Positions 1-7,246 of a stretch of DNA of 64,000 nucleotides are shown here, piece after piece. Source of the DNA: Myxococcales bacterium (GTDB taxonomy: Bacteria; Myxococcota; Polyangia; Polyangiales; Polyangiaceae); the NCBI GenBank assembly GCA_003151595.1, contig PLXW01000048.1, positions 12,851-76,850 of the forward strand. Direction: 5' to 3'. The translations under genes and the position numbers were made by a program. Numbering within the stretch: position 1 is the first letter of the stretch; each line of letters begins with the position of its first letter. A model generated the notes under the pieces. It was not told where the DNA came from. It did no database searches and saw only the letters and a list, made by a program, of their open reading frames with translations.

Positions 1-2057
1 AGCGACTCGGCGTCGTCGCTCCCGACCCGCTCGAGCGCCGCCGCGAGTCGCCCGTGCCACAGCGAGCGCGTCTCCGGCTCGAGGTGCCCGAGGACCGCTT
101 GTCGCACTCGGTCGTGATAGATCTCGATGACGTCTTCGCGTTTGGCGCCGCTCGTCTTCGCGAGGTGCGCGCCGCGAAGCTCGGCGGTCAGTTCGGCGAG
201 CTCTCCGAGCTCGACGCCGACCGATTCCGCGGCGAGCCCCTGCGTGATGGGGAGCCCGGCGACGGCCAGGAGCTCGAGCAGCCGCTGGACCTGCCGTTCG
301 AGGTGCGTCACGCGTGACCACAGTGCGTCGTCGAGCCGGAGAGCTCGGGTGCTCTGAGTCGACGCGCGCTGCCGCACGAGCTCGTCGATGAAGAGCGGAT
401 GCCCGTTCGACTCGGAGACGATCTCCTCGATCGTCGACTCGTCGGTCCCCGCGCTAACGAGCGATCGCGCGAGGGTCCGCGCCTCCTCCTGTGCGAGCTG
501 ATGGACTTGCACGTGGCGGACGTCGCCGACGACCTCGAGCGCCCCGGCCCGCCCGCTCACGCTGCGCGGCACCCTCTCGCTGGTCATGCGGATCGTCGCC
601 ACCAGCAGCAGGCGCGGCGCATCGGGCGGGCGCGTGAGCTCGGCGATGAGCTCGAGGCTGTCCTTGTCGGCCCACTGGAGGTCGTCGATCGAGAGGACCA
701 GGTGGCAGCGTGCGCCCATGCGCTCGAAGAGCTTGCGGAGCGCGAGGAACATGCGCGCGCGAAGCGTCTGGGGGTTGGCGGTGGGATCGACGAGAGCCGG
801 GTCGCGCTTCGTGACGACGTCGCCGAGCACGGGGAAGGCGCGCGTCAGCAGAGGGGCGTCGTGCGGGAGCACGTCCGCGAGCTCCGCCTCGGTCATCGCC
901 GCGAGATGCTCGCGCAGCTGATCGACGATTCCGTCGAGCGCCTTGTAGGGGACCGACTCGCGCTCGAAGCAGCGTCCCGCGAGGACGAGCGTTCGGCCGT
1001 CCTCGTTTGCCAGGTTCGCGAGGAACTCGCGCACGAGGAAGCTCTTGCCGACGCCCGACTCGCCGTCGACGAGCATGGTGATCGTCGCACCGTCACGGAC
1101 GTCGGCGAAGGCTCGTTCGAGCGCCCCGAGCTCGATGGCTCGTCCGACGAAGGGCGCGGCCTTCGTCGCGCCGGAGCTGGGCTCTTGCCTCGCTGCGACC
1201 CCGAGTCGCGCGAGGATCTCACGGCCGCTCGGACGATCGTCTGGCGTCACGCGGAGCAGATCGACGCAGAGCGCGCGCAGATCGTCGGGCAACCCCGAGA
1301 CGAGGGTCGCCGGATCGGGCGGCGGCGCGCGAAGCTTCCTGGCCAGGACGTCGTGCATCTGGCCGTAGAAGGGGAGCCGACCGGTGAGCGCTTCGTAGAG
1401 GATGACGCCCACCGCGTACCAGTCGGCCGCCGGCCCGATGGTCTCGGACAGCGCTTGCTCCGGCGCCATGTACGCGACCGTGCCCACCAGATCGCCCGCC
1501 GCGTCGTCGAGATCGCGCCCCAGGTCGAAGGCCACGCCGAAGTCGAGCAGCACCAGCCGCCCGGAGTCAGTGACGAGGACGTTGGACGGCTTGACGTCGC
1601 GGTGAATCTTGCCGTGGTCGTGCAGCGCGCTCAGGCCCTCGACGAGCTGAGGCAACACCGCTCGCACGCGCGCCTCGTCGTAGTGCGGTGCGCTCGTGAG
1701 CGGAGTGGGCGCTTCGAAGGGGACGATCGACGGGCGGCTCCCGTCGATGGGGCGGACGTATCGACGGAGGGGGAGACCGTCCACGAACTCCATCGTGAAG
1801 AACCACGTCCCGCCCTCCTCGACGAGCTCCCCCATTTTCACGAGGTTCGGATGCCGGATGTCGTGAACGGCCCGGAAGTCCTTCTTCAGCGAGAGGAGCG
1901 CGTCGGGGCCGACGGCCCGAAGCGTCTTGAGCGCGATGCGGGCGTGCAGGTCGTCGTCCCACGCTTCGTACACGACGCCGACGGCGCCTTGTCCGACTCG
2001 TCGTCGAAGATGGAAGCGGCGCGTCCCTTGGAACAGCGGGAGGGCGCCACTCTGCAT
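1..2057 (-). CDS. Ser/Thr protein kinase fused to AAA/NACHT-like ATPase (3' end off window)
   Basis: About 685 residues are visible and the C-terminus lies beyond the left edge. The N-terminal Hanks-type kinase has the glycine loop VGQGAVGVVYEA near residue 22, the catalytic loop HRDVKPSN near 152, DFG near 173 and MAPEQ near 196. A P-loop NTPase follows, with Walker A GESGVGKS near 331 and Walker B LVLSIDDLQWAD near 455, and then helical sequence. This order is that of the PknK-like kinase-ATPase family, large cytosolic signalling proteins that usually end in TPR/helical repeats. The key kinase residues are intact, so it should phosphorylate Ser/Thr. The ATG at 2057 was chosen because it lies just before the glycine loop; the SD-like GAAGGG directly abuts it, so the start is not certain. 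It would be transcribed away from the lipoprotein island. Confidence 0.9.
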   Translation of the reverse strand, partial: MQSGALPLFQGTRRFHLRRRVGQGAVGVVYEAWDDDLHARIALKTLRAVGPDALLSLKKDFRAVHDIRHPNLVKMGELVEEGGTWFFTMEFVDGLPLRRYVRPIDGSRPSIVPFEAPTPLTSAPHYDEARVRAVLPQLVEGLSALHDHGKIHRDVKPSNVLVTDSGRLVLLDFGVAFDLGRDLDDAAGDLVGTVAYMAPEQALSETIGPAADWYAVGVILYEALTGRLPFYGQMHDVLARKLRAPPPDPATLVSGLPDDLRALCVDLLRVTPDDRPSGREILARLGVAARQEPSSGATKAAPFVGRAIELGALERAFADVRDGATITMLVDGESGVGKSFLVREFLANLANEDGRTLVLAGRCFERESVPYKALDGIVDQLREHLAAMTEAELADVLPHDAPLLTRAFPVLGDVVTKRDPALVDPTANPQTLRARMFLALRKLFERMGARCHLVLSIDDLQWADKDSLELIAELTRPPDAPRLLLVATIRMTSERVPRSVSGRAGALEVVGDVRHVQVHQLAQEEARTLARSLVSAGTDESTIEEIVSESNGHPLFIDELVRQRASTQSTRALRLDDALWSRVTHLERQVQRLLELLAVAGLPITQGLAAESVGVELGELAELTAELRGAHLAKTSGAKREDVIEIYHDRVRQAVLGHLEPETRSLWHGRLAAALERVGSDDAES

Positions 2058-2222
2058 CCCTTCGATTACGCGCGCATGAGTGCTGCTCGTCAATGCGGGG
2101 CGATGCGGAGGAGGAGCGGGCGAGAGGGCGGCGATGTCGCACGACCGCGCGGTCCTGTGAGAGGAGACGGTTCCGGCAAGGACGAGTTTGCTCCGCGCGC
2201 GTAGGGGTTCGTCTCCGTTCGC

Positions 2223-2912
2223 TCAGATCCCACCGCCGTCCGCAGACGCCCCCGCGCAAGCCGTGGGAGCGGGGAATGCGCTCGTCACGGCGGTCGCGGT
2301 CGTTGCGCCGATGCACGCCGCGAACGGATCGATGCATCCCAGCTGCGAGCCTGCGTCGAGCTCCGGAATGCAGCTCGTGTCCACGAGACCGACGATCGCG
2401 TCGGAGTAGGCGAGCGCGCCGTACCCGATCCCGGCGAGGATCGTTCCGGCGTCGGCGTCGAGGCCCCAAAATGCCCCTTCGCACGTCGCGAGGGAGAGGC
2501 CCGCGGTCCCGGCGCAGACGGCGCAGTAGTCGCTGGCCAGCTTGGTCTGCGCGGCCGATAGCGCAGCGCGGGCGGCGGTCTCCCCGCAGCTCGTGAGGAG
2601 TACGTCGACGGCGCCGCACGGCAGGCTCGGGCCGCACGTGGTGTACGCGCTCTTCATCGCCGTGGAATAGGTCGACGCGACCTGAGCGCACTTGTCGCTC
2701 CAATCCGCGAGCTCCGCGTTCTTGCACGCACCGGCGTCGCCGCTGGCCTGGCAGCGGTTGTTCGAGGAGATGACGGCGTCGCAGAACTGCGTGTCGGGGG
2801 AGGCGCTGCTCGCGGGAGAAGCCGCATTCGAGGAGGAGCACGCGGGGAGCGAGCCCGTTGCGAGGAGAGCGGCGAGGAAGGACTGACGAAGAGGGGAGAA
2901 GGAGCGGTTCAT
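2223..2912 (-). CDS. Predicted lipoprotein of unknown function
   Basis: 229 residues. The start at 2912 gives a classical lipoprotein signal (MNRSFSPLRQ, a hydrophobic stretch, lipobox LPAC) followed by a Ser/Ala-rich linker. The mature part has about a dozen spaced cysteines, suggesting a disulphide-rich exported fold. An in-frame extension upstream to 3041 exists but would bury the signal peptide, so it was rejected. No recognised domain. It lies back to back with the Cys-rich lipoprotein at 3065, leaving about 150 bp for two divergent promoters. Confidence 0.75.
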   Translation of the reverse strand: MNRSFSPLRQSFLAALLATGSLPACSSSNAASPASSASPDTQFCDAVISSNNRCQASGDAGACKNAELADWSDKCAQVASTYSTAMKSAYTTCGPSLPCGAVDVLLTSCGETAARAALSAAQTKLASDYCAVCAGTAGLSLATCEGAFWGLDADAGTILAGIGYGALAYSDAIVGLVDTSCIPELDAGSQLGCIDPFAACIGATTATAVTSAFPAPTACAGASADGGGI

Positions 2913-3064
2913 GGGGCGCGGAAGTGCAAGGGGTGCGCCGGGGCCGCAGCGCGAGCATCGGGCGCGAACTGACGCGCGTGCCAGGGGCGGCTCACTCTGC
3001 CCAGCATGCCGCAGGGAAATTCCGCTGCATTGCCGCGGCACGCGGGTTGCGATGTCCTTCGGTC

Positions 3065-3829
3065 ATGAACGCTCGCTTGCGTGGAACGATCTTGGTCGTC
3101 TTGGCCGTGGCGGCGCACGTCGCTTGCGGCGGCGTGAGTGAAACCTCGATCGGTTCGTCCGACGCCGGCGACGGGGGCAAGACGTCGAGCTCCTCGGGCG
3201 GCTCATCGAGCGGGTCATCGAGTGGAAGCTCCTCGGGTGGCTCGTCGAGTGGGAGCTCTTCGGGCGGGTCGTCGAGTGGCTCGTCGAGCGGAAGCTCGTC
3301 GGGCGGCTCCGCGCGCATCCCCATCAACCATCGACCGAGCGACGCGCAGTGCGCCGCGCCGGCCCCGGCCGGGACCTGCAACGGTCCCGGTCCGACCCCC
3401 GGCGGATGCACCGCCGACAGCCAGTGCACCGCCGGCACGAACGGGCGCTGCCTCAACCCGGGCGGCGGGCCGGCCGCCGATTGCGGCTGTAGCTACGACA
3501 CGTGCAGCTCCGACGCGAACTGCGCGACCGGCAAGACCTGCGCGTGCCACGGCGCGCCGTACACCGACGGCGCGGGGAGCGCGTGCGTGCCGGGCAACTG
3601 CCGCGTCGACTCGGACTGCGGCGTGGTAGGGGGGTACTGCTCCCCGTCGGCCGAGACGTCGTTCTGCGGCGACAGTCTCGCGGGCTACTACTGTCACACG
3701 CCCCAAGACACGTGTGTCGATGACAGTGACTGCGCGCAGGCCATCTCAGGGCCCGCGGGGCTACCTGCGTGCGTGTATTCGAGCGCAGATGCGCTTTGGG
3801 AGTGCATCTCGCAGCCGGTCTGTCTCTAA
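3065..3829 (+). CDS. Cys-rich lipoprotein, paralogue A, with Ser/Gly linker
   Basis: 254 residues. The ATG at 3065 starts a signal peptide (MNARLRGTILVVLAVAAHVAC, lipobox Cys about residue 21). A Ser/Gly-only linker covers about residues 40-82. The C-terminal domain has about 18 cysteines, with signatures NHRPS, NCRVDSDCG, GYYCH and DDSDC and a terminal WEC. The same signatures occur in the proteins at 4496-5188 and 6145-6888, so the three are paralogues. The repeated D-S-D-C spacing resembles extracellular disulphide-knot modules seen in myxobacterial surface proteins; function is unknown. The in-frame extension back to 2858 lacks a signal and was rejected. Confidence 0.8.
   Translation: MNARLRGTILVVLAVAAHVACGGVSETSIGSSDAGDGGKTSSSSGGSSSGSSSGSSSGGSSSGSSSGGSSSGSSSGSSSGGSARIPINHRPSDAQCAAPAPAGTCNGPGPTPGGCTADSQCTAGTNGRCLNPGGGPAADCGCSYDTCSSDANCATGKTCACHGAPYTDGAGSACVPGNCRVDSDCGVVGGYCSPSAETSFCGDSLAGYYCHTPQDTCVDDSDCAQAISGPAGLPACVYSSADALWECISQPVCL
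3183..3309 (+). repeat. Degenerate in-frame repeat encoding Ser/Gly linker
   Basis: About 127 bp of imperfect 12-18-bp units built on tcgagcgggtcatcgagtgg-like sequence, all in frame, encoding only Ser and Gly. Unit lengths are multiples of three, so slippage would lengthen or shorten the linker without breaking the gene. Confidence 0.8.
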
Positions 3830-3874
3830 GGGCGGCATTTCCCCGAGAGGCGAGTACTTCATGTCCGAGCGCGC

Positions 3875-4192
3875 TCAGTTCGACGGGCAGCTCGTCACCA
3901 CCACCCCGCCGCCGTAGACCGCGGCCCCGCCGTCCGGCAGCCCTTGGTCCTGGGTGATCGAGCAGCTCGAGCCGCTCGTCGTGACCGTGATCGGCGGAGT
4001 GACGCTTGGGGGCGACGTGCACGTGCACGTGAAGAAGGCGCCGGCGTTGCCGCCATCGACATTGCAGCACGGGCCCGTCGAGACGTTCTGTTCGCCCGAG
4101 GTCGTCGTCGACGAGCACCCGTGAATCGAGACGAGGGCGAAGCACGCGGATGCGACGAGACCGGAGAGCACGACGAACGAACGCTGGATCAT
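3875..4192 (-). CDS. Small Cys-containing lipoprotein
   Basis: 105 residues from the second of two adjacent ATGs (4195 and 4192). The AGGGAGG upstream is better spaced for the second. Signal peptide with lipobox SIHGC; the mature part contains CCN, CTC and two further cysteines and is rich in Thr, Ser and Gly. No recognised domain. Its end faces the end of paralogue A only 45 bp away, so the two genes are convergent. Confidence 0.7.
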   Translation of the reverse strand: MIQRSFVVLSGLVASACFALVSIHGCSSTTTSGEQNVSTGPCCNVDGGNAGAFFTCTCTSPPSVTPPITVTTSGSSCSITQDQGLPDGGAAVYGGGVVVTSCPSN

Positions 4193-4495
4193 CATTCCCT
4201 CCCTGAGGCTTGCGGCTGTCAGACTAGACCGGTCTCTTCATCTCGAACAGCGCGGGGCGCCGAAGAAGCCTTCGACTTCGTCGAGCCACGAAGCGCTCGT
4301 CGGCGAAGACAGCGCCCTCGGACGTGGAACAAGCACTGCTCTCGAAAGCAATGAAAATACAGATCAACGGCAAGACAACGCTCATCGCACTCATTTGTGG
4401 GTCACGATTTCCATGTTGGTCAAAGCTGCCTCACAACTAGCATCTCGACGCCGGTTCCAAGGAAAAGCCGCTCGACGCCCTTGCCTCGATCGAGT
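4193..4495. other. Non-coding gap, locally AT-richer
   Basis: About 300 bp between two minus-strand lipoprotein genes. The part near 4340-4440 is visibly less GC-rich than its neighbours. The only notable reading frame is a 29-codon plus-strand ORF (4351-4440, starting MKIQINGKTTLIAL) with no convincing ribosome binding site. The left end must contain the promoter for the gene starting at 4192. Nothing else is seen. Confidence 0.5.
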
Positions 4496-5188
4496 TCACC
4501 CGGACGAACATGTCGGCAGCTGCGCTGGCCCGATGCACTGCCACAGGCCGATTTCCGTCATCGCGCAGTACGCCCCCGTCCCGCACGGCGCGCAATCGGA
4601 GTCGTTGGTGCAAGCGTCCTTCGGCGAATGGCAGTAGTACCCAGCGGCGCTCTGGAGACCGCCGCCACCGTAGCCGCCGCTGCTGGAGCCGCCGCGGGAG
4701 CAATCGACTTCGGGCGAGAGTGAGCAAAAGCCACCCGAGGCGCAGTCAGCGTCCGTGTGGCAGTTGCCGGGGGAGCAGCGGTTGAGTACCCCGACTGCCG
4801 CGGCGAGCGAGCACTCGCAGGGGCCGAGGTTTGGGCAGTCGTCGTCCGTGAAGCACTTGTCTGCGGTACAGAACGTCGCTCCGCCGGCGTCCGGGTAGGG
4901 GCGGCACGCTTTCGCAGAGGGAACCGCGTCGCATCCCGCGTCCGAGGTGCACGACTCATTGCTCGCGCTGAGGCCACAAGCGACGGCGGAAGCTCGATGT
5001 TGCAGCGGCGGGCCGGCGGGTCTCGTGAGGCACCCACTGTCGGCAGCTCCGGGGCTGCCCGCGTCGCTTACGCTTCCTCCATCGAACGATGTCGCGCTCG
5101 TGAGGAGGCGCCCCGAACATGCGTACGTCGCCAGCCCTCCGATCGCGGCGAGAAGCACCCCGAGATTCCGCGCGCGCGACCACGCCAT
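4496..5188 (-). CDS. Cys-rich lipoprotein, paralogue B
   Basis: 230 residues. The ATG at 5188 was chosen over an in-frame GTG at 5209 because it follows an AGGA and directly begins the signal peptide (MAWSRARNLGV..., lipobox TYAC). The mature domain shares with the proteins at 3065 and 6145 the ordered signatures QHR, PYPDAGG, DDDC, NCHTDADC, GYYCH, NDSDC and a terminal WQC. A Gly/Ser-rich insert (SRGGSSSGGYGGGG) interrupts the domain near residue 170, absent from paralogue C. Presumably outer-membrane or surface anchored; function unknown. Confidence 0.8.
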   Translation of the reverse strand: MAWSRARNLGVLLAAIGGLATYACSGRLLTSATSFDGGSVSDAGSPGAADSGCLTRPAGPPLQHRASAVACGLSASNESCTSDAGCDAVPSAKACRPYPDAGGATFCTADKCFTDDDCPNLGPCECSLAAAVGVLNRCSPGNCHTDADCASGGFCSLSPEVDCSRGGSSSGGYGGGGLQSAAGYYCHSPKDACTNDSDCAPCGTGAYCAMTEIGLWQCIGPAQLPTCSSG

Positions 5189-5274
5189 CGTTTCAATCCT
5201 AGCAGACACGGTGCACGCGCCTCGGGTCTCGACGCTGGACCGCTGGACCCATCCGGGCGACTCTTGGCGGAATC

Positions 5275-6132
5275 ATGCGCCGCCTGATCACCGCCGTTGG
5301 ACTTGCTGCATCCCTGTCCGGCTGCACTCCGCAATGGAGCGCGCATTTCGAGCCCCGCTCCGTCATGGTCGATACGATCCCTGTCGTCGAGCAGGCTGTC
5401 GTGCTCTATGCCGACGACGTCGCAATCATGCGCGGGATCATGTCCGCCCAGGAACTAGGGACTGTCGAACTCGACGGAACCCGAATGACACCCCAGCAGG
5501 TCAACTACTACGCTGCGCGATTCGCGGCGAAGAACGGGGCCACGCACATCGTTCGCGTGGAGCACCGGAACGGGAAAGAATACGCAGGCAGCACGCCGGT
5601 TACCGTGACGATGGTAGGAAAAACGGCCTACGCTTCGGGCGGACAGGCGCAGTACCGCTCGACGCAGAGCGCTGTGTTCCTCTCCTTCAAGGTGCCAGTC
5701 GCGGACTGGTCGCAGCTTCCGCCCGCGCTCGTCCCCCAGCTTCCAGCGACACCGGTTCGCTCCGAGGTGGCGTCGCCGCCGCCGCGCCCCGAACCGACGC
5801 CTTCACTACCGACGCCCACGTGCGCGACCGCATTCGCGAACTTGAAGGATCTCGCTGACACGTTCGTTCTGTTCAATCCGGGGCGGCAACCCGTCGCTGA
5901 TCTACCCGAGCGAAGTACGTTCTATGCAGTGTGCGCACGTCTGCCCGAGCCAGCGCAAGCCTGCCTCTGGCAAGAGTCCGTCAAGAAGCACGGGCCCAAT
6001 TGCGAGGCGATCACCCCGACGCGGGACTGGCTGCTGATGGAGCGACTGTTCCTCCTGCCGCCCGCCGAAGCAGCGGCCCCCGCAGCGATCCCGTCGCCTC
6101 GGGCTGCCGACGCGCTGATACCGCAACGATAG
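5275..6132 (+). CDS. Lipoprotein of unknown function
   Basis: 285 residues. The signal peptide MRRLITAVGLAASLSGC carries a clear lipobox. Residues about 25-150 form a compact mixed alpha/beta-looking region containing GATHIVRVEH; a Pro-rich linker (about 160-185) separates it from a C-terminal helical segment with four cysteines (CATAF, VCARL, ACLW, NCEAI). No family recognised. Base composition is a little lower in GC than neighbours. It is divergent from paralogue B and ends 12 bp before the end of paralogue C. Confidence 0.75.
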   Translation: MRRLITAVGLAASLSGCTPQWSAHFEPRSVMVDTIPVVEQAVVLYADDVAIMRGIMSAQELGTVELDGTRMTPQQVNYYAARFAAKNGATHIVRVEHRNGKEYAGSTPVTVTMVGKTAYASGGQAQYRSTQSAVFLSFKVPVADWSQLPPALVPQLPATPVRSEVASPPPRPEPTPSLPTPTCATAFANLKDLADTFVLFNPGRQPVADLPERSTFYAVCARLPEPAQACLWQESVKKHGPNCEAITPTRDWLLMERLFLLPPAEAAAPAAIPSPRAADALIPQR

Positions 6133-6144
6133 CGCCACGCGCCC

Positions 6145-6888
6145 TCACCCTGCGCACGGCGGATACTGCAACGCGGGCGCGCACGACCAGGCGCCGACCT
6201 CCGACGAATAGGTGCAGTACGAAGCTGCGCCACACGACGCGCAGTCGGAATCGTTCGCGCATTGGTCCTTCGCCGTGTGGCAGTAGAACCCTGTCACTGC
6301 GGGCGTCGTCGTATTGCAAACGCCGGTGCGTGCCGGCGAGCAGAATCCCGCGTCGCCACAATCCGAATCGACCTGGCAGTTGCCACCATAGCAATAGTTA
6401 CCGGCGCCCTGATTCGTGGCCTCGCATGCGCAGGGGCCGCCACCGACGTTACGGCAGTCGCTGTCGACGTGGCAGGTGTCGTAGTTGCAGAACATCGTTC
6501 CGCCCGCGTCCTCGTAAGGAATGCACGTCGCCGGTAGTCCCTGTGGCATTCCGATGTTCATGCAGTCCGCTACCGTCGCGCACGCGCCGCCGTCGACCCC
6601 GTAGACGCCGACCGGGGGGCTCACCGGGCATGAGATCGGCGACGGGCGATGTTGCGTCGGCGGGCCCGCAGGGCTCACGGCGCCGCATGCTTCACATTTT
6701 CCGGGAGCGCGCTCTCCGCTGCATACGAGTCCGGGCGCGCAGCCCCCTCCGAACGGATCGTTGTCGACAGGGCTGCACGGCTCGCCAACCCCCGCCGCGT
6801 CCTGCGCGACGACCGCCCTGTCGTTCGATGTCGAGCACGCTCCGAGCAGGGACGAGAAGACGAACGCGGGTACGGCGAGCGAGCGCAT
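6145..6888 (-). CDS. Cys-rich lipoprotein, paralogue C
   Basis: 247 residues from the ATG at 6888, which begins a lipoprotein signal (MRSLAVPAFVFSSLLGAC). The mature protein has over 20 cysteines. After a non-conserved N-terminal part it carries the paralogue signatures QHRPSP, PYEDAGG, CHVDSDC, GPCACE, NCQVDSDCG, GFYCH, NDSDC and a terminal WSC. It is closest in layout to the protein at 4496-5188. An in-frame extension to 7005 runs into the minisatellite and was rejected. Confidence 0.8.
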   Translation of the reverse strand: MRSLAVPAFVFSSLLGACSTSNDRAVVAQDAAGVGEPCSPVDNDPFGGGCAPGLVCSGERAPGKCEACGAVSPAGPPTQHRPSPISCPVSPPVGVYGVDGGACATVADCMNIGMPQGLPATCIPYEDAGGTMFCNYDTCHVDSDCRNVGGGPCACEATNQGAGNYCYGGNCQVDSDCGDAGFCSPARTGVCNTTTPAVTGFYCHTAKDQCANDSDCASCGAASYCTYSSEVGAWSCAPALQYPPCAG

Positions 6889-6900
6889 GCCAGCCAGGCT

Positions 6901-7246
6901 ACTCCTCGTTCGCGTTCGCGTTCGCGCGCCCCGCGAGGGGCACGCGTGCTCTCGAGTTGATCGCCCGCGTTCTCCCTCAGCCACCGCGCGCGCCCCGCGG
7001 GGCACGCGCGGCCTCGCGCTCCGCGCACGTGCCCCTCACGAACACACGCGCGTTCTCCTCTTCGCCGCACGTGCCCCGCGCGTGACCATGCGTGCCCCTC
7101 GCGACACCATGCGTGCCCCTCACGACACCATGCGCGCACTCCTCGTGATCGCCCATGCCCCTCGCGAAACCCCGCGTGCCCCGCACGTGTCCACGCGCGC
7201 TCTCCTCGTCCTTGCACGCGCCCCGCACGTGCCCTACTGCGCTCCC
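6901..7246. repeat. GC-rich minisatellite with short tandem and inverted repeats
   Basis: Variants of cgtgcccctcgcg recur about a dozen times. At 7088, 7109 and 7130 there is a 21-bp period beginning atgcgtgcccctc with only single-base changes between units. The palindromes gccccgcgaggggc (6928-6941) and gccccgcggggc (6992-7003) are built from the same core and could fold into hairpins. Translation would give low-complexity Arg/Ala/Pro/His sequence, so I treat the block as non-coding spacer between divergent genes, though it is open in the plus-strand frame of the next gene. Confidence 0.7.

Noticed and set aside
399..2204. Long plus-strand reading frame of about 600 codons
   Set aside because: It is antisense to the kinase/ATPase gene, has Arg/Asp/Glu/His-rich low-information sequence, and is explained by the high GC content.
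4351..4440. 29-codon ORF starting MKIQINGKTT
   Set aside because: No ribosome binding site, no family, too short; left as part of the non-coding gap.
7088..7150. 21-bp tandem repeats as a CRISPR array
   Set aside because: Units are contiguous without spacers and no cas gene is near.
6761..7246. N-terminal extension of the winged-helix protein
   Set aside because: The sequence is minisatellite-encoded low-complexity Arg/Ala/Pro/His; it overlaps the divergent lipoprotein gene and lacks a signal or domain.
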